The notes: generated by a model from the letters alone, not told the origin. A DNA stretch of 64,000 nt from Roseovarius sp. MMSF_3281 (GCF_030733685.1 NZ_JASHIM010000004.1:124001-188000), one strand, 5' to 3'. Positions 7,914-17,866 are shown, numbered from the stretch's first letter. Program-made: numbers and translations.

Positions 7914-9548
7914 TCAGGTTGTCAACTCCGACGCGCGGTCGCGCAGGACGAATTTCTGAATCTTGCCGGTCGAGGTGCGGGGGATGGTTTCGAAGATGAT
8001 CCGCCCGGGCACCTTGTAGTGCGCCAGATGCGCGCGGCACCATATGCGCAGGGTTGCCTCGTCCGCCTTATGGCCTGCGTTCAACTCGACGAAGGCACAG
8101 GGGGTTTCGCCCCATTTCTCGTGCGGCATGGCCACCACGGCGGCCACGGCCACCGCCGCGTGGCGGTAGAGCGCCTCTTCCACTTCGATAGAGGAAATAT
8201 TCTCGCCTCCCGAGATGATGATGTCCTTGGAACGGTCCTTGAGCTGGATATAGCCATCGGGATGCACGACGCCCAGGTCGCCGGAATGGAACCAGCCGCC
8301 CGACAGGGCCTTTTGCGTGGCGTCCGCGTTACGGAAATAGCCCTTCATCACCACGTTGCCGCGGAACATGACCTCGCCCATGGTTTCACCGTCGCGCGGG
8401 ACGGGCTGCATGGTGTCGGGGTCCAGCACGTCAAGCTGTTCAAGCGGCAGGTAGCGCACGCCTTGCCGCGCCTTCAGGCGGGCCTGTTCGGTGGCGGGCA
8501 GGGCGGACCAATCGCCGTGCCATTCGTTGACCACCGCCGGGCCATAGGTTTCGGTCAGGCCATAGAGGTGTGTTACGTCGAACCCGGCGGCATCCATGCT
8601 GGCCAGAAGGCTTTCGGGGGGCGGGGTGGCGGCGGTGAAGAACTGCACCCGGCGGTCAAGTTCGCGCTTTTCGTCGGCCGGGGCGCTTTCAATGAGCGAC
8701 ATCACGATGGGCGCGCCGCACAGATGCGTGACCCCTTCTTCGGCTAGCGCGCGCCAGATCGGTTCGGACCGGACCTGCCGCAGGCAGACGTGGGTGCCGA
8801 TGATGGCCGAGAGCGTCCAGGGAAAGCACCAGCCGTTGCAATGGAACATCGGCAGGGTCCAGAGGTAAACACTGTGCTTGGCCATCGAGGTGGTCAGCGC
8901 GTTGCCCTGCGCCAGAAGATAGGCCCCGCGATGGTGCGAGACCACGCCCTTGGGATCACCCGTGGTGCCGGAGGTGTAGTTGATCGAGATCGCGTCCCAT
9001 TCATCCTCGGGCATGAGCCATTCGAATGCGGGATCGCCCGAGGCGACGAAATCCTCGTAATCCTCGGCCCCGTCCATGGTGCCGGGGCCGGTGTATTCGG
9101 GATCGTCGTATTGGATCACCTCGGGGGTGACCTTGGCCAGCGCCAAAGCCTCGGCCATCAGGGGTGCGAATTCGCGGTCCACGATGACGATTTTCGCCAT
9201 GGCATGATCCAGTTGAAAGGCGATGATCGCCGCATCAAGGCGGGTATTGATCGAATGCAGGACCGCGCCGCACATTGGCACGCCGTAATGGCATTCCAGC
9301 ATCGCGGGAGTATTGGCAAGCATGGCCGAGACCGTATCGCCGCGCCCCATGCCCCGCGATGCCAGTGCCGAGGCCAAAGCCCGCGAGCGGGCGTAGAAAT
9401 CCCTGTAATCGCGGCGTAAATCACCGTGGACCATGGCGGTGTGATCGGGGAAGACGCTGGCCGCGCGTTCCAGGAAGCTGAGTGGGGTCAGTGGCTGAAA
9501 GTTGGCCGGGGTCCGGTCGAGGCCGGTGTTGTAGGGGCTTTGGGTCAT
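7914..9548 (-). CDS. AMP-forming acyl-CoA synthetase
   Basis: 544 aa, full length for the class I adenylate-forming family. The phosphate loop is YTSGTTGDPKG (191-201). LYGLTETYGP and GWFHSGDLGV follow, then the hinge region KDRSKDIIISGGENIS. The catalytic lysine is K529 in PRTSTGKIQKF. It activates a carboxylic acid with ATP and ligates it to CoA in the cytoplasm. Length and style fit medium-chain or methylmercaptopropionate (DmdB-like) ligases common in roseobacters, but the substrate cannot be read from sequence. It lies ~80 bp downstream of the TRAP operon on the same strand and may act on the imported acid. Confidence 0.85.
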   Translation of the reverse strand: MTQSPYNTGLDRTPANFQPLTPLSFLERAASVFPDHTAMVHGDLRRDYRDFYARSRALASALASRGMGRGDTVSAMLANTPAMLECHYGVPMCGAVLHSINTRLDAAIIAFQLDHAMAKIVIVDREFAPLMAEALALAKVTPEVIQYDDPEYTGPGTMDGAEDYEDFVASGDPAFEWLMPEDEWDAISINYTSGTTGDPKGVVSHHRGAYLLAQGNALTTSMAKHSVYLWTLPMFHCNGWCFPWTLSAIIGTHVCLRQVRSEPIWRALAEEGVTHLCGAPIVMSLIESAPADEKRELDRRVQFFTAATPPPESLLASMDAAGFDVTHLYGLTETYGPAVVNEWHGDWSALPATEQARLKARQGVRYLPLEQLDVLDPDTMQPVPRDGETMGEVMFRGNVVMKGYFRNADATQKALSGGWFHSGDLGVVHPDGYIQLKDRSKDIIISGGENISSIEVEEALYRHAAVAVAAVVAMPHEKWGETPCAFVELNAGHKADEATLRIWCRAHLAHYKVPGRIIFETIPRTSTGKIQKFVLRDRASELTT

Positions 9549-9628
9549 GTCTTTTCTCGCTTCTGCCGTTTGGGCATGCGGGTTACGTTTCTTTTGGCCA
9601 AGGCCGAAGCGCGCGCAGGCCCAAGACG

Positions 9629-10924
9629 CTACATTTGCTGCGGCAGGTAGGTGACGATCTGTGGAAAGACAGTAATCAACACCAAGGCGGCCACCATCAA
9701 CAGGAAAAACGGCAGTGCAGCCAAGGCGACGAACAGGATATCCCGCCCCGTCAGGGATTGGATGACGAAAAGGTTGAACCCGACAGGCGGTGTGATCTGG
9801 GACATTTCCACGACGATCACCAGAAAGATGCCGAACCAGAGCGGGTCGATCCCCGCCTCCAGGACCATGGGCATGATCACCGAGGCCGTCAGCACGACGA
9901 CGGAAATGCCATCAAGAAAACATCCCATGATGACGAAGAACACCGTCAGCGCCGCCAAAAGCGTGAAGGTCGAAAGGCCCAGTGAGCCGATCCATTCGGC
10001 AAGGATGCGGGGAATGCCGGTAAAGCCCATGGCAACCGTCAGGAAGGACGCCCCGGCCAGGATGAAGGCGATCATGCAGGATGTGACCGTGGCGCCCATC
10101 AACCCGTCGATAAAGCTTTGCCGGGTGAGTGACCCGCTGCTCCATGACATCAAAAGCGCCAGCACGACCCCCACGGCGGCCGCGTCCGTGGGCGAGGCCA
10201 GACCGGCATAGATCGACCCGATCACGCCGAGGATCAAAAGCACGACCGGAATAAGCCGCCGGGACCGCCGAAGCCGTTCCGCCAGGCCGACGGAAAGCGA
10301 TTCGTCCGGCAGGCGGCGCCGGTTGATCAGTGCCCAGACGATCACGTAGCCCACGAAAAGCGAGACCAGCACGATCCCCGGCAAGACACCGGCCACGAAA
10401 AGCCGGGCGATGGATTGCTCGGTGGCCACGCCGTAAACGATCAGGATGATCGACGGCGGGATGAGCAGGCCAAGGGTTGCCGAGCCGGCCAGCGTGCCGA
10501 TGACCATTTTCTCGGGGTAGCCCCGCCGTGACAGTTCCGGGATCGACAGTTTGCCGATGGTTGCGGCGGTGGCCGCCGAAGAACCGGAAACCGCCGCGAA
10601 AATCCCGCAGGCAAAGACATTCACGTGCAACAACTGCCCCGGAAGGCGGGTCATCCATGGCGACAGCCCTGAAAACATATCGTCCGACAGGCGTGACCGG
10701 AACAGGATTTCGCCCATCCATATGAACAGGGGCAGCGCGGCCAGCGCCCATGAATTGCCGTGGCCCCAGATGGTTGTCGCCATGACAAGGCCCAGCGGCG
10801 CGTCGGTGAAAAGTGCCATGGCGGCGACGCCGACCCCAAGCAGCGCAAAGGCAACCCAGAGCCCCGCGCCAAGAAACGCGAACAGCAACATCAGCAGGAT
10901 GATGGAGAGCAGTGCAACAGACAT
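9629..10924 (-). CDS. TRAP transporter large permease (DctM family)
   Basis: 431 aa, with about 12 predicted membrane spans and the DctM features GSSAATAATIG, LIPPSI and SPTDAAAVG. It is the ion-coupled translocating subunit of a TRAP importer. It sits 9 bp downstream of the small permease gene in a P-Q-M operon on the minus strand. The substrate is unknown; the neighbouring acyl-CoA ligase suggests an organic acid. Confidence 0.92.
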   Translation of the reverse strand: MSVALLSIILLMLLFAFLGAGLWVAFALLGVGVAAMALFTDAPLGLVMATTIWGHGNSWALAALPLFIWMGEILFRSRLSDDMFSGLSPWMTRLPGQLLHVNVFACGIFAAVSGSSAATAATIGKLSIPELSRRGYPEKMVIGTLAGSATLGLLIPPSIILIVYGVATEQSIARLFVAGVLPGIVLVSLFVGYVIVWALINRRRLPDESLSVGLAERLRRSRRLIPVVLLILGVIGSIYAGLASPTDAAAVGVVLALLMSWSSGSLTRQSFIDGLMGATVTSCMIAFILAGASFLTVAMGFTGIPRILAEWIGSLGLSTFTLLAALTVFFVIMGCFLDGISVVVLTASVIMPMVLEAGIDPLWFGIFLVIVVEMSQITPPVGFNLFVIQSLTGRDILFVALAALPFFLLMVAALVLITVFPQIVTYLPQQM

Positions 10925-10933
10925 GGCGGGGCC

Positions 10934-11482
10934 TCACTCGTTCAGAAGGTTTTCGCCTTTGCCGCTCCAACTGGCCTCGTGGCCGCGCAGCAGGCTGAAA
11001 AGCTCATCGGCCAAGGCAAGGGTAAGAATGGAAAGGCCCGCCGCGACGGGCAGTTGCGGAATCCACAGCGGCACCGAAACCATGCCGGCGCTTTTGTCGC
11101 CGAATTCATGGGATTCGATGACCAGAAGGATCATGTAGTAGGCCGCGAAGGCGGACATCGCCAAGGCCAGCGCCGTGATCCCGATTTCGAAGACATGCTG
11201 CATGCGTGGGCTGAAGCTGCGGGTGACAAGCGTCACCCGGATATGACCGCCCGCGCGCAGCGTGTAGGCCAGCGCCATGAAACTGGCCGCCGCAAGGAAG
11301 AACCCCGTGAAATCCGAATAGGAGGGGATGGTCACGCCAAGGCCCGCGCCGGTCACCGCCGCGGTGATCTTGTCGGCAAGGTTCAAGACGACCTGCGCAA
11401 AGACCAAGGCCACGATGGCCACGATGAAAAGGGCCGCAAGCCCACCGGCCAGCCGGTAGAGCGTATCGAGAAAGCGCCGCAT
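10934..11482 (-). CDS. TRAP transporter small permease (DctQ family)
   Basis: 182 aa with four hydrophobic helices, the usual size for DctQ. The central LRAGGHIRVTLV matches the conserved R.G.HI.V motif of the family. It lies between the binding protein and large permease genes and helps dock the binding protein. Confidence 0.9.
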   Translation of the reverse strand: MRRFLDTLYRLAGGLAALFIVAIVALVFAQVVLNLADKITAAVTGAGLGVTIPSYSDFTGFFLAAASFMALAYTLRAGGHIRVTLVTRSFSPRMQHVFEIGITALALAMSAFAAYYMILLVIESHEFGDKSAGMVSVPLWIPQLPVAAGLSILTLALADELFSLLRGHEASWSGKGENLLNE

Positions 11483-11516
11483 CTGGGGATCCTCCCTGTG
11501 GATCGCAAAGGAAATT

Positions 11517-11549
11517 GGCCCGGGCGCGTCTTGCCGCGCGCCTCGGGCC
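11517..11549 (-). repeat. Intercistronic hairpin after TRAP binding-protein gene
   Basis: An imperfect stem pairs GGCCCG..CGCG with CGCG..CGGGCC in the 75-bp gap between the binding protein and small permease genes. It probably acts as a partial terminator or mRNA 3'-end stabiliser that raises binding protein over permease levels. Confidence 0.4.
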
Positions 11550-11557
11550 GGGGCCGC

Positions 11558-12529
11558 TTAGCCTTTGTAGGCGTCGAGAAGCTGCTGACCGGCATCACCG
11601 GCGTCGGATTTCCAGCTTTCCAGCATCTGGTCCCCGATGGCGCGCAGGCCATTCATCAGCTCGTCGGAGGGTTGGCTGACGGAAATTCCGTTTTCTTCCA
11701 GGACCTTCACCATTTCCTGCGACTCGGCCATGCTCATTTCCCAACCGCGTGCTTCGGCGGCTTCGGCGGCCTCGAGGACGGCATTGCGGGTGTCTTCATC
11801 CAACCTGCGGAAGGCGCGCTTGTTCACCACGACGATATTTTTGGGAATCCAGGCCTGAATGTCGGTGTAATGCGACAGGAAATCCCAGGCTTTCGAGTTC
11901 ACGCCGGTCGAGGGCGAGGTGATCATCGCCTCGACGCGCCCGGTGCTGAAGGCCTGTGGAATGTCGGGCACTTCAACCTGTGTGGGGGCGGCCCCGGCAA
12001 GGTTGGCGAACTGTTCCAGCGTGGCGTTGTAGGTGCGGAATTTCAGGCCGGCCAGATCATCGACCGAGGTGATTTCCTTGGTGGTATAAAGCCCCTGCGG
12101 CGGCCAGGGCACGGCGTAAAGCGCCATCAGGCCCTGGGCATCCAGAAGATCGGTGATCACTTCGTTCTGGGCTTCCCACAGTTGGCGGGCCTGATCGTAG
12201 CTGGTTGCCAGGAACGGCAGCGAATCCGCGCCGAAGACCGGGTTGTCATTGGCCAGAAGCGACAGGAAGAATTCCCCGGCCGGGACTTGGCCGCTGCGAA
12301 CCGCTTTGCTGATTTCGGGATGTTTGAACAAGGACCCGGCGGAATGGACCTTGATGGTCAGGTCGCCGCCTGTCGCCTCGTCGATGTCATTGGCGAATTC
12401 CTGGATGTTCACCGTGTGGAAGGTGGCATCGGGATAGGGCGTGGGCATATCCCAGGTCTCGGCCTTGGCGGAAAAGGCAAAGGCCGTCAGTGCGACGGCC
12501 GCGCTGCCCAGAATGCGTGTCATGGTCAT
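11558..12529 (-). CDS. TRAP transporter substrate-binding protein (DctP family)
   Basis: 323 aa from the ATG at 12529, which follows a GGGAG ribosome site; the frame runs further upstream without a plausible start. It has a signal peptide ending FSAKA-ETWDM. DctP features are present, including LKFRTYN with the conserved substrate-gripping arginine. It delivers a small carboxylate-type ligand from the periplasm to the QM permease. The ligand is not identifiable. The operon promoter must lie in the 193-bp gap shared with the divergent MarR-like gene. Confidence 0.9.
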   Translation of the reverse strand: MTMTRILGSAAVALTAFAFSAKAETWDMPTPYPDATFHTVNIQEFANDIDEATGGDLTIKVHSAGSLFKHPEISKAVRSGQVPAGEFFLSLLANDNPVFGADSLPFLATSYDQARQLWEAQNEVITDLLDAQGLMALYAVPWPPQGLYTTKEITSVDDLAGLKFRTYNATLEQFANLAGAAPTQVEVPDIPQAFSTGRVEAMITSPSTGVNSKAWDFLSHYTDIQAWIPKNIVVVNKRAFRRLDEDTRNAVLEAAEAAEARGWEMSMAESQEMVKVLEENGISVSQPSDELMNGLRAIGDQMLESWKSDAGDAGQQLLDAYKG

Positions 12530-12573
12530 TTTTAGCTCCCTGATTATGGTTGTTCTTTGCGCAAGGCTTACGT

Positions 12574-12596
12574 AACGTTGGCATTTTGTCAACGTT
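12574..12596. promoter_or_regulatory. Candidate operator AACGTTG-N9-CAACGTT
   Basis: A perfect 7-bp inverted repeat with 9-bp spacer lies about 45 bp upstream of the TRAP binding-protein start, in the divergent gap. Its size and place suit binding by the adjacent MarR-like regulator. Confidence 0.45.
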
Positions 12597-12705
12597 TTAT
12601 AATTATAGGGGGTGGCAAGCAAAGCCCTTTGCTGGGGCATTACTCGGTTAGACCCATTGGCTTGACGAAAAACGTCAGCCGCTTCAAAGTGGGAAAAAGT
12701 TTTCG

Positions 12706-12719
12706 AAACGCTTGCGTTT
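12706..12719. promoter_or_regulatory. Second dyad AAACGC-tt-GCGTTT before the regulator
   Basis: A perfect 6-bp inverted repeat just upstream of the regulator start. It may serve autoregulation, though it shares only the ACG core with the other dyad. Confidence 0.3.
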
Positions 12720-12722
12720 TGA

Positions 12723-13265
12723 ATGCAAAAAGGGTCCGAATTCATGACAAATCCGCAATCCGAAAGCCGCCGTATCGTTTCATCCCGACACCTTGCCGAG
12801 GGCGAAGGTTGGGAGATGTCGGAGTTCGAATTCGGGTTGATCATTGCCTTCAACGCCTTTTCCCGGTGGATGACGCGATGCATGGCGGCGGCGGGGCATG
12901 CCGACCTTAACCCGCTTGATATCCTGATCTTGCACAATGCGAACCACCGCAATCGCGACAAGCGGCTTTCGGATATTTGCTTTCTTCTCAACATCGAGGA
13001 TACCCACACGGTGAATTATGCCCTGCGCAAGCTGTCCAAGGCGGGGCTGATCGTATCCGAAAAGCGTGGCAAGGAAGTGTTTTACAGAACGTCCAGCGAA
13101 GGCGCCTCGCTTTGCGAGGCCTATCGCGATGTGCGGCGGCAGTGTTTGCTGGACGTGTCCGGGGGCACCGGGTTGAGCGGTGAGGAACTGCGGGATTTCG
13201 CCCGCGTCCTGCGGGGGCTTTCCGGGCAATACGACCAAGCCAGCCGCGCGGCGGCATCGCTTTAG
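12723..13265 (+). CDS. Winged-helix MarR-like transcriptional regulator
   Basis: 180 aa from ATG 12723 (an in-frame ATG at 12744 is also possible). The winged helix covers roughly residues 55-125, with DICFLLNIEDTHTVNYALRK as recognition region and LIVSEKRGKEVFYRTS as wing. It is divergent from the first TRAP operon and is its most likely regulator, perhaps responding to the imported acid or its CoA ester. The ligand is unknown. Confidence 0.75.
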   Translation: MQKGSEFMTNPQSESRRIVSSRHLAEGEGWEMSEFEFGLIIAFNAFSRWMTRCMAAAGHADLNPLDILILHNANHRNRDKRLSDICFLLNIEDTHTVNYALRKLSKAGLIVSEKRGKEVFYRTSSEGASLCEAYRDVRRQCLLDVSGGTGLSGEELRDFARVLRGLSGQYDQASRAAASL

Positions 13266-13422
13266 GCGGGGTCTGCACCTGTTGGACCACCCCGGCGCGA
13301 GACGGATTTTGCGGGGCGCGGCGGGTGACCGGTGGTAAAGCGATTCGCGGGCTTTTGTGATTTGCAATCAAAGGTCGAAGCCTTCATATGCCTTCCCAAA
13401 CGTAGATACGCGGGGCCTGTCG

Positions 13423-14493
13423 ATGCGAATTCTTGTTGCAACTCTGGTTGGTCTTGGTCTGCTGTTTCCCATCGGCGCCGCTGCGCAGGACGCCGATGCG
13501 CCAATGCCGAAGCCGGTCAAGACCACCGTTGTCGATGCAGGCACCGACAGGATAACCCGGCAATTCTTCGGCACGGTCTCGGCGCGGGAAACGGTTGATC
13601 TTAGTTTCCAGGTTTCCGGGCAATTGCTTGAATTCCCGGTGCTCGAAGGGGACGCGATCGAAAAAGGCGGCCTGATCGCCAAGCTTGATCTTGAACCCTT
13701 CCAACTTGCGCTTGACCGCGCAAGGGCCGAACAGGCACGGGCCCAGAGGACATTGCGCAGGCTGGAACAACTTTCGGCCAATTCGCGTAGTCAGGCCAGC
13801 CTTGAGGATGCCCAGACCGCCGCCGAACTGGCCGGTATTGCCGTGCGCGACGCCGAGCGCGCGTTGGAACTTGCGACGCTGTCGGCGCCGTTCACCGGGC
13901 TTGTTGCATCGCGGAACGTGGCGAATTTCACGACCGTGCAAGCCGGCACGCCGGTGGTGCGTCTGCATGATGTCAGCGAATGGCACGTCGAAATTGATGT
14001 GCCTGAACAACTGTTCCGGCAGGTCAGCGGCGAAAATGGCGGTGATCCCAAAAGCATCGACCTGAAACTGCGCTTTCCGGGGGAGAGCCGAACAATCCCG
14101 CTTGTGCCGCGCGAATTCAACGCCGAAGCCAGCCAGATCGGTCAAAGCTTTTCGATCACCCTTGCCATGCAAGAGGCCCCCGGGCCGGGCATCCTTCCCG
14201 GTACGGTGGCGTCGGTCATCGCGCAGATCCCGGTGCGGAATGCCCCGATCGTCCTGCCGCCCGCGGCCATCGTGATCGCGCCGGATGGCGGAACCTCGGT
14301 GATGGTTTTCGAAGCCTCCGGCGGGGATGGCACAGGGGTTGTCTCCGAGGTGCCTGTCGAACTCGAAAGCGGGCAGGATGGGGAATATGTCCTGCGTGAA
14401 GGGTTGGAACCGGGCGCCGAAATCGTTGTTGCGGGGGCGAATATGCTTCGGGACGGGCAAAGCGTGCGCCGTTTCACCGGCCTGTCGAATTGA
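13423..14493 (+). CDS. RND efflux periplasmic adaptor (membrane fusion protein)
   Basis: 356 aa from ATG 13423, chosen because it starts a clean signal peptide (cleavage near AAA-QDADA). It has the lipoyl/barrel-sandwich half motifs around GQLLEFPVLEGDAIEKGGLIAKLD, an alpha hairpin, and the second half LSAPFTGLVASRNV, followed by beta-barrel and membrane-proximal domains. It bridges the inner-membrane pump to an outer-membrane channel. No outer-membrane factor gene is present, so a TolC-like protein from elsewhere is needed. The stop is 11 bp from the pump start. Confidence 0.92.
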   Translation: MRILVATLVGLGLLFPIGAAAQDADAPMPKPVKTTVVDAGTDRITRQFFGTVSARETVDLSFQVSGQLLEFPVLEGDAIEKGGLIAKLDLEPFQLALDRARAEQARAQRTLRRLEQLSANSRSQASLEDAQTAAELAGIAVRDAERALELATLSAPFTGLVASRNVANFTTVQAGTPVVRLHDVSEWHVEIDVPEQLFRQVSGENGGDPKSIDLKLRFPGESRTIPLVPREFNAEASQIGQSFSITLAMQEAPGPGILPGTVASVIAQIPVRNAPIVLPPAAIVIAPDGGTSVMVFEASGGDGTGVVSEVPVELESGQDGEYVLREGLEPGAEIVVAGANMLRDGQSVRRFTGLSN

Positions 14494-14504
14494 AAGGCGC
14501 GCAG

Positions 14505-17500
14505 ATGTCAATCGCACGCGCCTCCATTGATCGGCCCCTTTTCATCTGGATTCTTATCCTCGGTCTTCTTTTCGGTGGCATCTGGGCTTTCCTGACGCTG
14601 GGGCGGCTTGAAGACCCCGACTTTACCATCAAGCAGGCCGTCGTCGTGACCCAGTACCCCGGCGCAAGCGCCGAGGAAGTCGCAATTGAAGTCAGCGAAC
14701 GACTGGAATCGGCAATCCAGCAGATGGGCGAAGTTGACGAGATCAACTCGATCAACCAGCCGGGACTGTCGACGATTGACGTGATCATTCGCGATACCAT
14801 CGGCGGTGACGAGCTGCCCCAAATCTGGGACAAGCTGCGCGCCCGCGTGGCCGAGGCCGCGCCCCGGCTGCCGGATGGCGCCGGTACGCCAACGGTCAAC
14901 GACCAGTTCGGCGATGTGTTCGGGGTGTATTATGCGCTGACGGCACCGGGCTTCACGGATGCCGAGATACACCAGATCGCCACCTACCTGCGGCGTGAAA
15001 TCCTTGCTGTCGACGGTGTCGCCGATGTCAGTGTCGGTGGCCTGCCTGAAGAGGCGATCTTTGTCGATGCGATCCCGGCGCTTTACGCCACGCAGGACAT
15101 TTCACCCCTGGCTTTCGTGGACGCGATCAACAATGCCAATTCCGTGGCGGATGCTGGAACGGTCAAGCAGGGCGGCGTGCGCGCGCGCATCACCTATCCC
15201 GAGGGATCGGACAGCGTGGGCGAGATCGCGGGATTGACCATCGGGGTCGAGGGGCAGGTGCTTAACCTTGCGGATTTTGCGCAGGTGCACCGCGAGCGGG
15301 TCGAAACACCCGGCCTGATGATCCGGTACAATGGGCAAGAGGCGATCACGCTGGGCATTGCGGGGATTTCGACCGAGAATATCGTGGATGTCGGCAACCG
15401 TGTCGATGCGCGGCTTGATACGTTGATGGACAATCTGCCGGTCGGTGTGCAGCTGCAAACGATCTATGCGCAACATGAGGTTGTCGACGAAAGCTCGCAG
15501 GCCTTTCTGATCAATCTTGCCACATCCGTTGCCATCGTCGTGGTGGTGTTGGCGCTGTTCATGGGCTGGCGGGCCGCGGTCGTGGTCGGTGGAACGCTTC
15601 TTCTGACGGTTGTGGGCACGCTGTTTTTCATGGGGATTTTCGCGATCCAGATGGAGCGCATATCGCTGGGCGCATTGATCATCGCGATGGGGATGCTGGT
15701 GGACAACGCCATCGTGGTCGCCGAGGGGATGCAGAAATCCATGGCGCAGGGCAAATCCTCACGCGGGGCCGCCGACGAGACGACCCAGCGCACGCAGGTG
15801 CCGCTTCTGGGGGCCACGGTTATCGGGATCATGGCCTTTGCCGGGATCGGGCTGTCGCCGGACAGCACGGGCGAATTCCTGTTTTCGCTTTTCGCGGTCA
15901 TAGGTATCTCGCTGTTGCTGAGCTGGATTCTTGCGATCACGGTGACGCCGCTTTTGGCGCATATGCTGTTCCTGCGAGGGACCGAAGATGCGGGCGACCC
16001 TTATGGCGGGGCCCTCTTCCAAGCCTATGGCGCGATACTGCGGCGGGCGTTGCGCGCGCGCTGGATGGTGGTGCTGCTGCTGATCGGGATCACCGCGGCA
16101 TGTTACGCGGGCTTTGGCCGGGTTGCGCAGCAGTTCTTTCCCAATTCCAACACGCCGCTTTTCCTTGTGCATTACAAGCTGCCTCAGGGTACGGATATCC
16201 ACAGCACGAGCGAAGACCTTGCAAAGGTCGAAAACTGGCTGTTGGCACGTGACGAGGTTGTCAGTGTCAGCGCCTTCGTGGGCGAGGGGGCGGACCGTTT
16301 CCTGTTGACATACCAGGGGGAGCGACCGAACCCCAGCTACGGACACTTGATCATTCGTACCGAAACGCTGGAGGATATCCCGCCGCTGCGGGCCGATCTG
16401 GACGCCTTCGGGACACAATCCTTGCCCGGTGAATTCCGCACCGAGCGCATGGTCTTTGGCCCCGGCGGCGGGGCGCCGATTGCGGCACGTTTCTCCGGGC
16501 CCGACCCGGTGACGCTTCGCCGGCTTGCCGCGCAGGCAGAAGCCGCCATGCGCGAGGCCAGCGACAACCTTAGCCACCTGCGCAACGATTGGCGGGAACA
16601 GGAATTGGCCTTGCGCCCGCTATACGCCGAAGACCGGGCGCAAACGGCGGGTGTGACGCGCGACGACATCGCCACGACCCTGCGGGTCGCCAACGACGGT
16701 ATCACCGTTGGCAACTATCGCGAGGACGACCGCAGTGTCCCGATCGTGATACGGGACAAGGACACCCCCCAACTGTCGCTGATGGACCGGGTCGTCTTTT
16801 CCGACAGCGCGGGCAGTTTCGTGCCGCTGCAACAGGTGATCGACGGCTTCGACCTTGTTCCCGAGAATACGCTTTTGATGCGGCGGGACCGGGTGCCGAC
16901 GATCACCGTGCAGGCCGGTATTCCCGCCGATATGACCGCCGCGCAGGTCCATGCCGAGATTCGGGATGCCGTTGAGGCAATCGAACTGCCGCGGGGCTAT
17001 ACCTTCGAATGGGGCGGGGAGTATGAGAACGCGCGCAACGCCAACGAAAGCCTTGCCGGTCAGCTGCCGGTGAGCATCCTGATCATGGTACTGATCTCGG
17101 TGCTGCTGTTCAATGCGCTGCGCCAGCCCTTGATCATCTGGCTGCTTGTCCCGATGAGCGTGAACGGCGTCGTACTGGGCCTGCTGGGCACCGGGCTGCC
17201 GTTCACCTTCACGGCGCTTCTGGGGTTGCTGAGCCTGTCCGGGATGCTGATCAAGAACGGGATCGTTCTGGTCGAGGAAATCGACCTTGTCCGCGCCGAG
17301 GAACCGGATCTGGATCGCGCCATTGAAAGTGCCTCGGTCTCGCGTCTGCGTCCGGTGATGCTGGCCGCTGCGACGACGATCCTTGGCATGGCCCCGCTGC
17401 TGGGTGATGCGTTCTTCGTTTCCATGGCGATCACCATCATGGGCGGGCTTGCCTTTGCGTCGATCCTGACGCTTATCGCGGCACCGGCCTTGTACCGCAT

Positions 17501-17549
17501 CCTGTTCCAAGGCGATGCGCAGGGCAAGCGTTCGGAGGTGCCGCAATAA
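14505..17549 (+). CDS. RND efflux pump permease (AcrB/HAE-like)
   Basis: 1014 aa, full length for the RND superfamily. There is one N-terminal helix, two large periplasmic loops and two blocks of membrane helices. TM4 carries the proton-relay aspartate in MGMLVDNAIVVAEG. The second half has the matching TALLGLLSLSGMLIKNGIVLVEE. It exports lipophilic compounds using the proton gradient. ATG 14505 is preferred over the overlapping TTG 14490. No local regulator gene is evident, and the substrate is unknown. Confidence 0.93.
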   Translation: MSIARASIDRPLFIWILILGLLFGGIWAFLTLGRLEDPDFTIKQAVVVTQYPGASAEEVAIEVSERLESAIQQMGEVDEINSINQPGLSTIDVIIRDTIGGDELPQIWDKLRARVAEAAPRLPDGAGTPTVNDQFGDVFGVYYALTAPGFTDAEIHQIATYLRREILAVDGVADVSVGGLPEEAIFVDAIPALYATQDISPLAFVDAINNANSVADAGTVKQGGVRARITYPEGSDSVGEIAGLTIGVEGQVLNLADFAQVHRERVETPGLMIRYNGQEAITLGIAGISTENIVDVGNRVDARLDTLMDNLPVGVQLQTIYAQHEVVDESSQAFLINLATSVAIVVVVLALFMGWRAAVVVGGTLLLTVVGTLFFMGIFAIQMERISLGALIIAMGMLVDNAIVVAEGMQKSMAQGKSSRGAADETTQRTQVPLLGATVIGIMAFAGIGLSPDSTGEFLFSLFAVIGISLLLSWILAITVTPLLAHMLFLRGTEDAGDPYGGALFQAYGAILRRALRARWMVVLLLIGITAACYAGFGRVAQQFFPNSNTPLFLVHYKLPQGTDIHSTSEDLAKVENWLLARDEVVSVSAFVGEGADRFLLTYQGERPNPSYGHLIIRTETLEDIPPLRADLDAFGTQSLPGEFRTERMVFGPGGGAPIAARFSGPDPVTLRRLAAQAEAAMREASDNLSHLRNDWREQELALRPLYAEDRAQTAGVTRDDIATTLRVANDGITVGNYREDDRSVPIVIRDKDTPQLSLMDRVVFSDSAGSFVPLQQVIDGFDLVPENTLLMRRDRVPTITVQAGIPADMTAAQVHAEIRDAVEAIELPRGYTFEWGGEYENARNANESLAGQLPVSILIMVLISVLLFNALRQPLIIWLLVPMSVNGVVLGLLGTGLPFTFTALLGLLSLSGMLIKNGIVLVEEIDLVRAEEPDLDRAIESASVSRLRPVMLAAATTILGMAPLLGDAFFVSMAITIMGGLAFASILTLIAAPALYRILFQGDAQGKRSEVPQ

Positions 17550-17550
17550 A

Positions 17551-17579
17551 GGGCGGCCTGACAATTGCAGACGCCGCCC
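17551..17579 (+). terminator. Hairpin after RND operon
   Basis: GGGCGGC (17551-17557) pairs with GCCGCCC (17573-17579) immediately after the pump stop codon. It probably separates the efflux operon from the cobalamin leader. No T run follows. Confidence 0.45.
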
Positions 17580-17687
17580 AATGCGTTGCGCGAAAGACCC
17601 GCTATGCGCCACCGCGACAGATTGAGCATGTAAAGATTTTTCTTTTCATGGCCGTGGTTCCGCGATATCCACCACGCGCTTCGGTCC

Positions 17688-17866
17688 GAACGATGCAAGG
17701 TTCGGGTAATAGGGAACACGGTGCGGTTTAGCCATCAGGCGCCAAATCCGTGACTGCCCCCGCAACTGTAGGCGGCAAGTGAAGCCGGAATATGTCACTG
17801 CGGCGCGCAAGCGCGGTGGGAAGACCCGGCCAAGCAATGACCCGCAAGTCAGGAGACCTGCCGAGG
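17688..17866 (+). ncRNA. Cobalamin (B12) riboswitch
   Basis: It shows the conserved blocks of the class in order: GGGAAC followed by GGTGCGG, AAATCCGTGACTGCCCCCGC with CAACTGTA, GAAGCC, the CACTG...GGGAAG pair, and the B12 box AAGTCAGGAGACCTGCC at about 17846-17862. It precedes a btuB-btuFCD-cbiZ operon by 140 bp. In known systems adenosylcobalamin binding lowers expression. The stretch to the start codon contains GCGG/CCGC and GGTG/CACC stems that could form the expression platform. Confidence 0.95.

Noticed and set aside
10760-12535. 591-aa plus-strand frame opposite the first TRAP operon
   Set aside because: It spans three minus-strand TRAP genes with recognised motifs and has no domain of its own.
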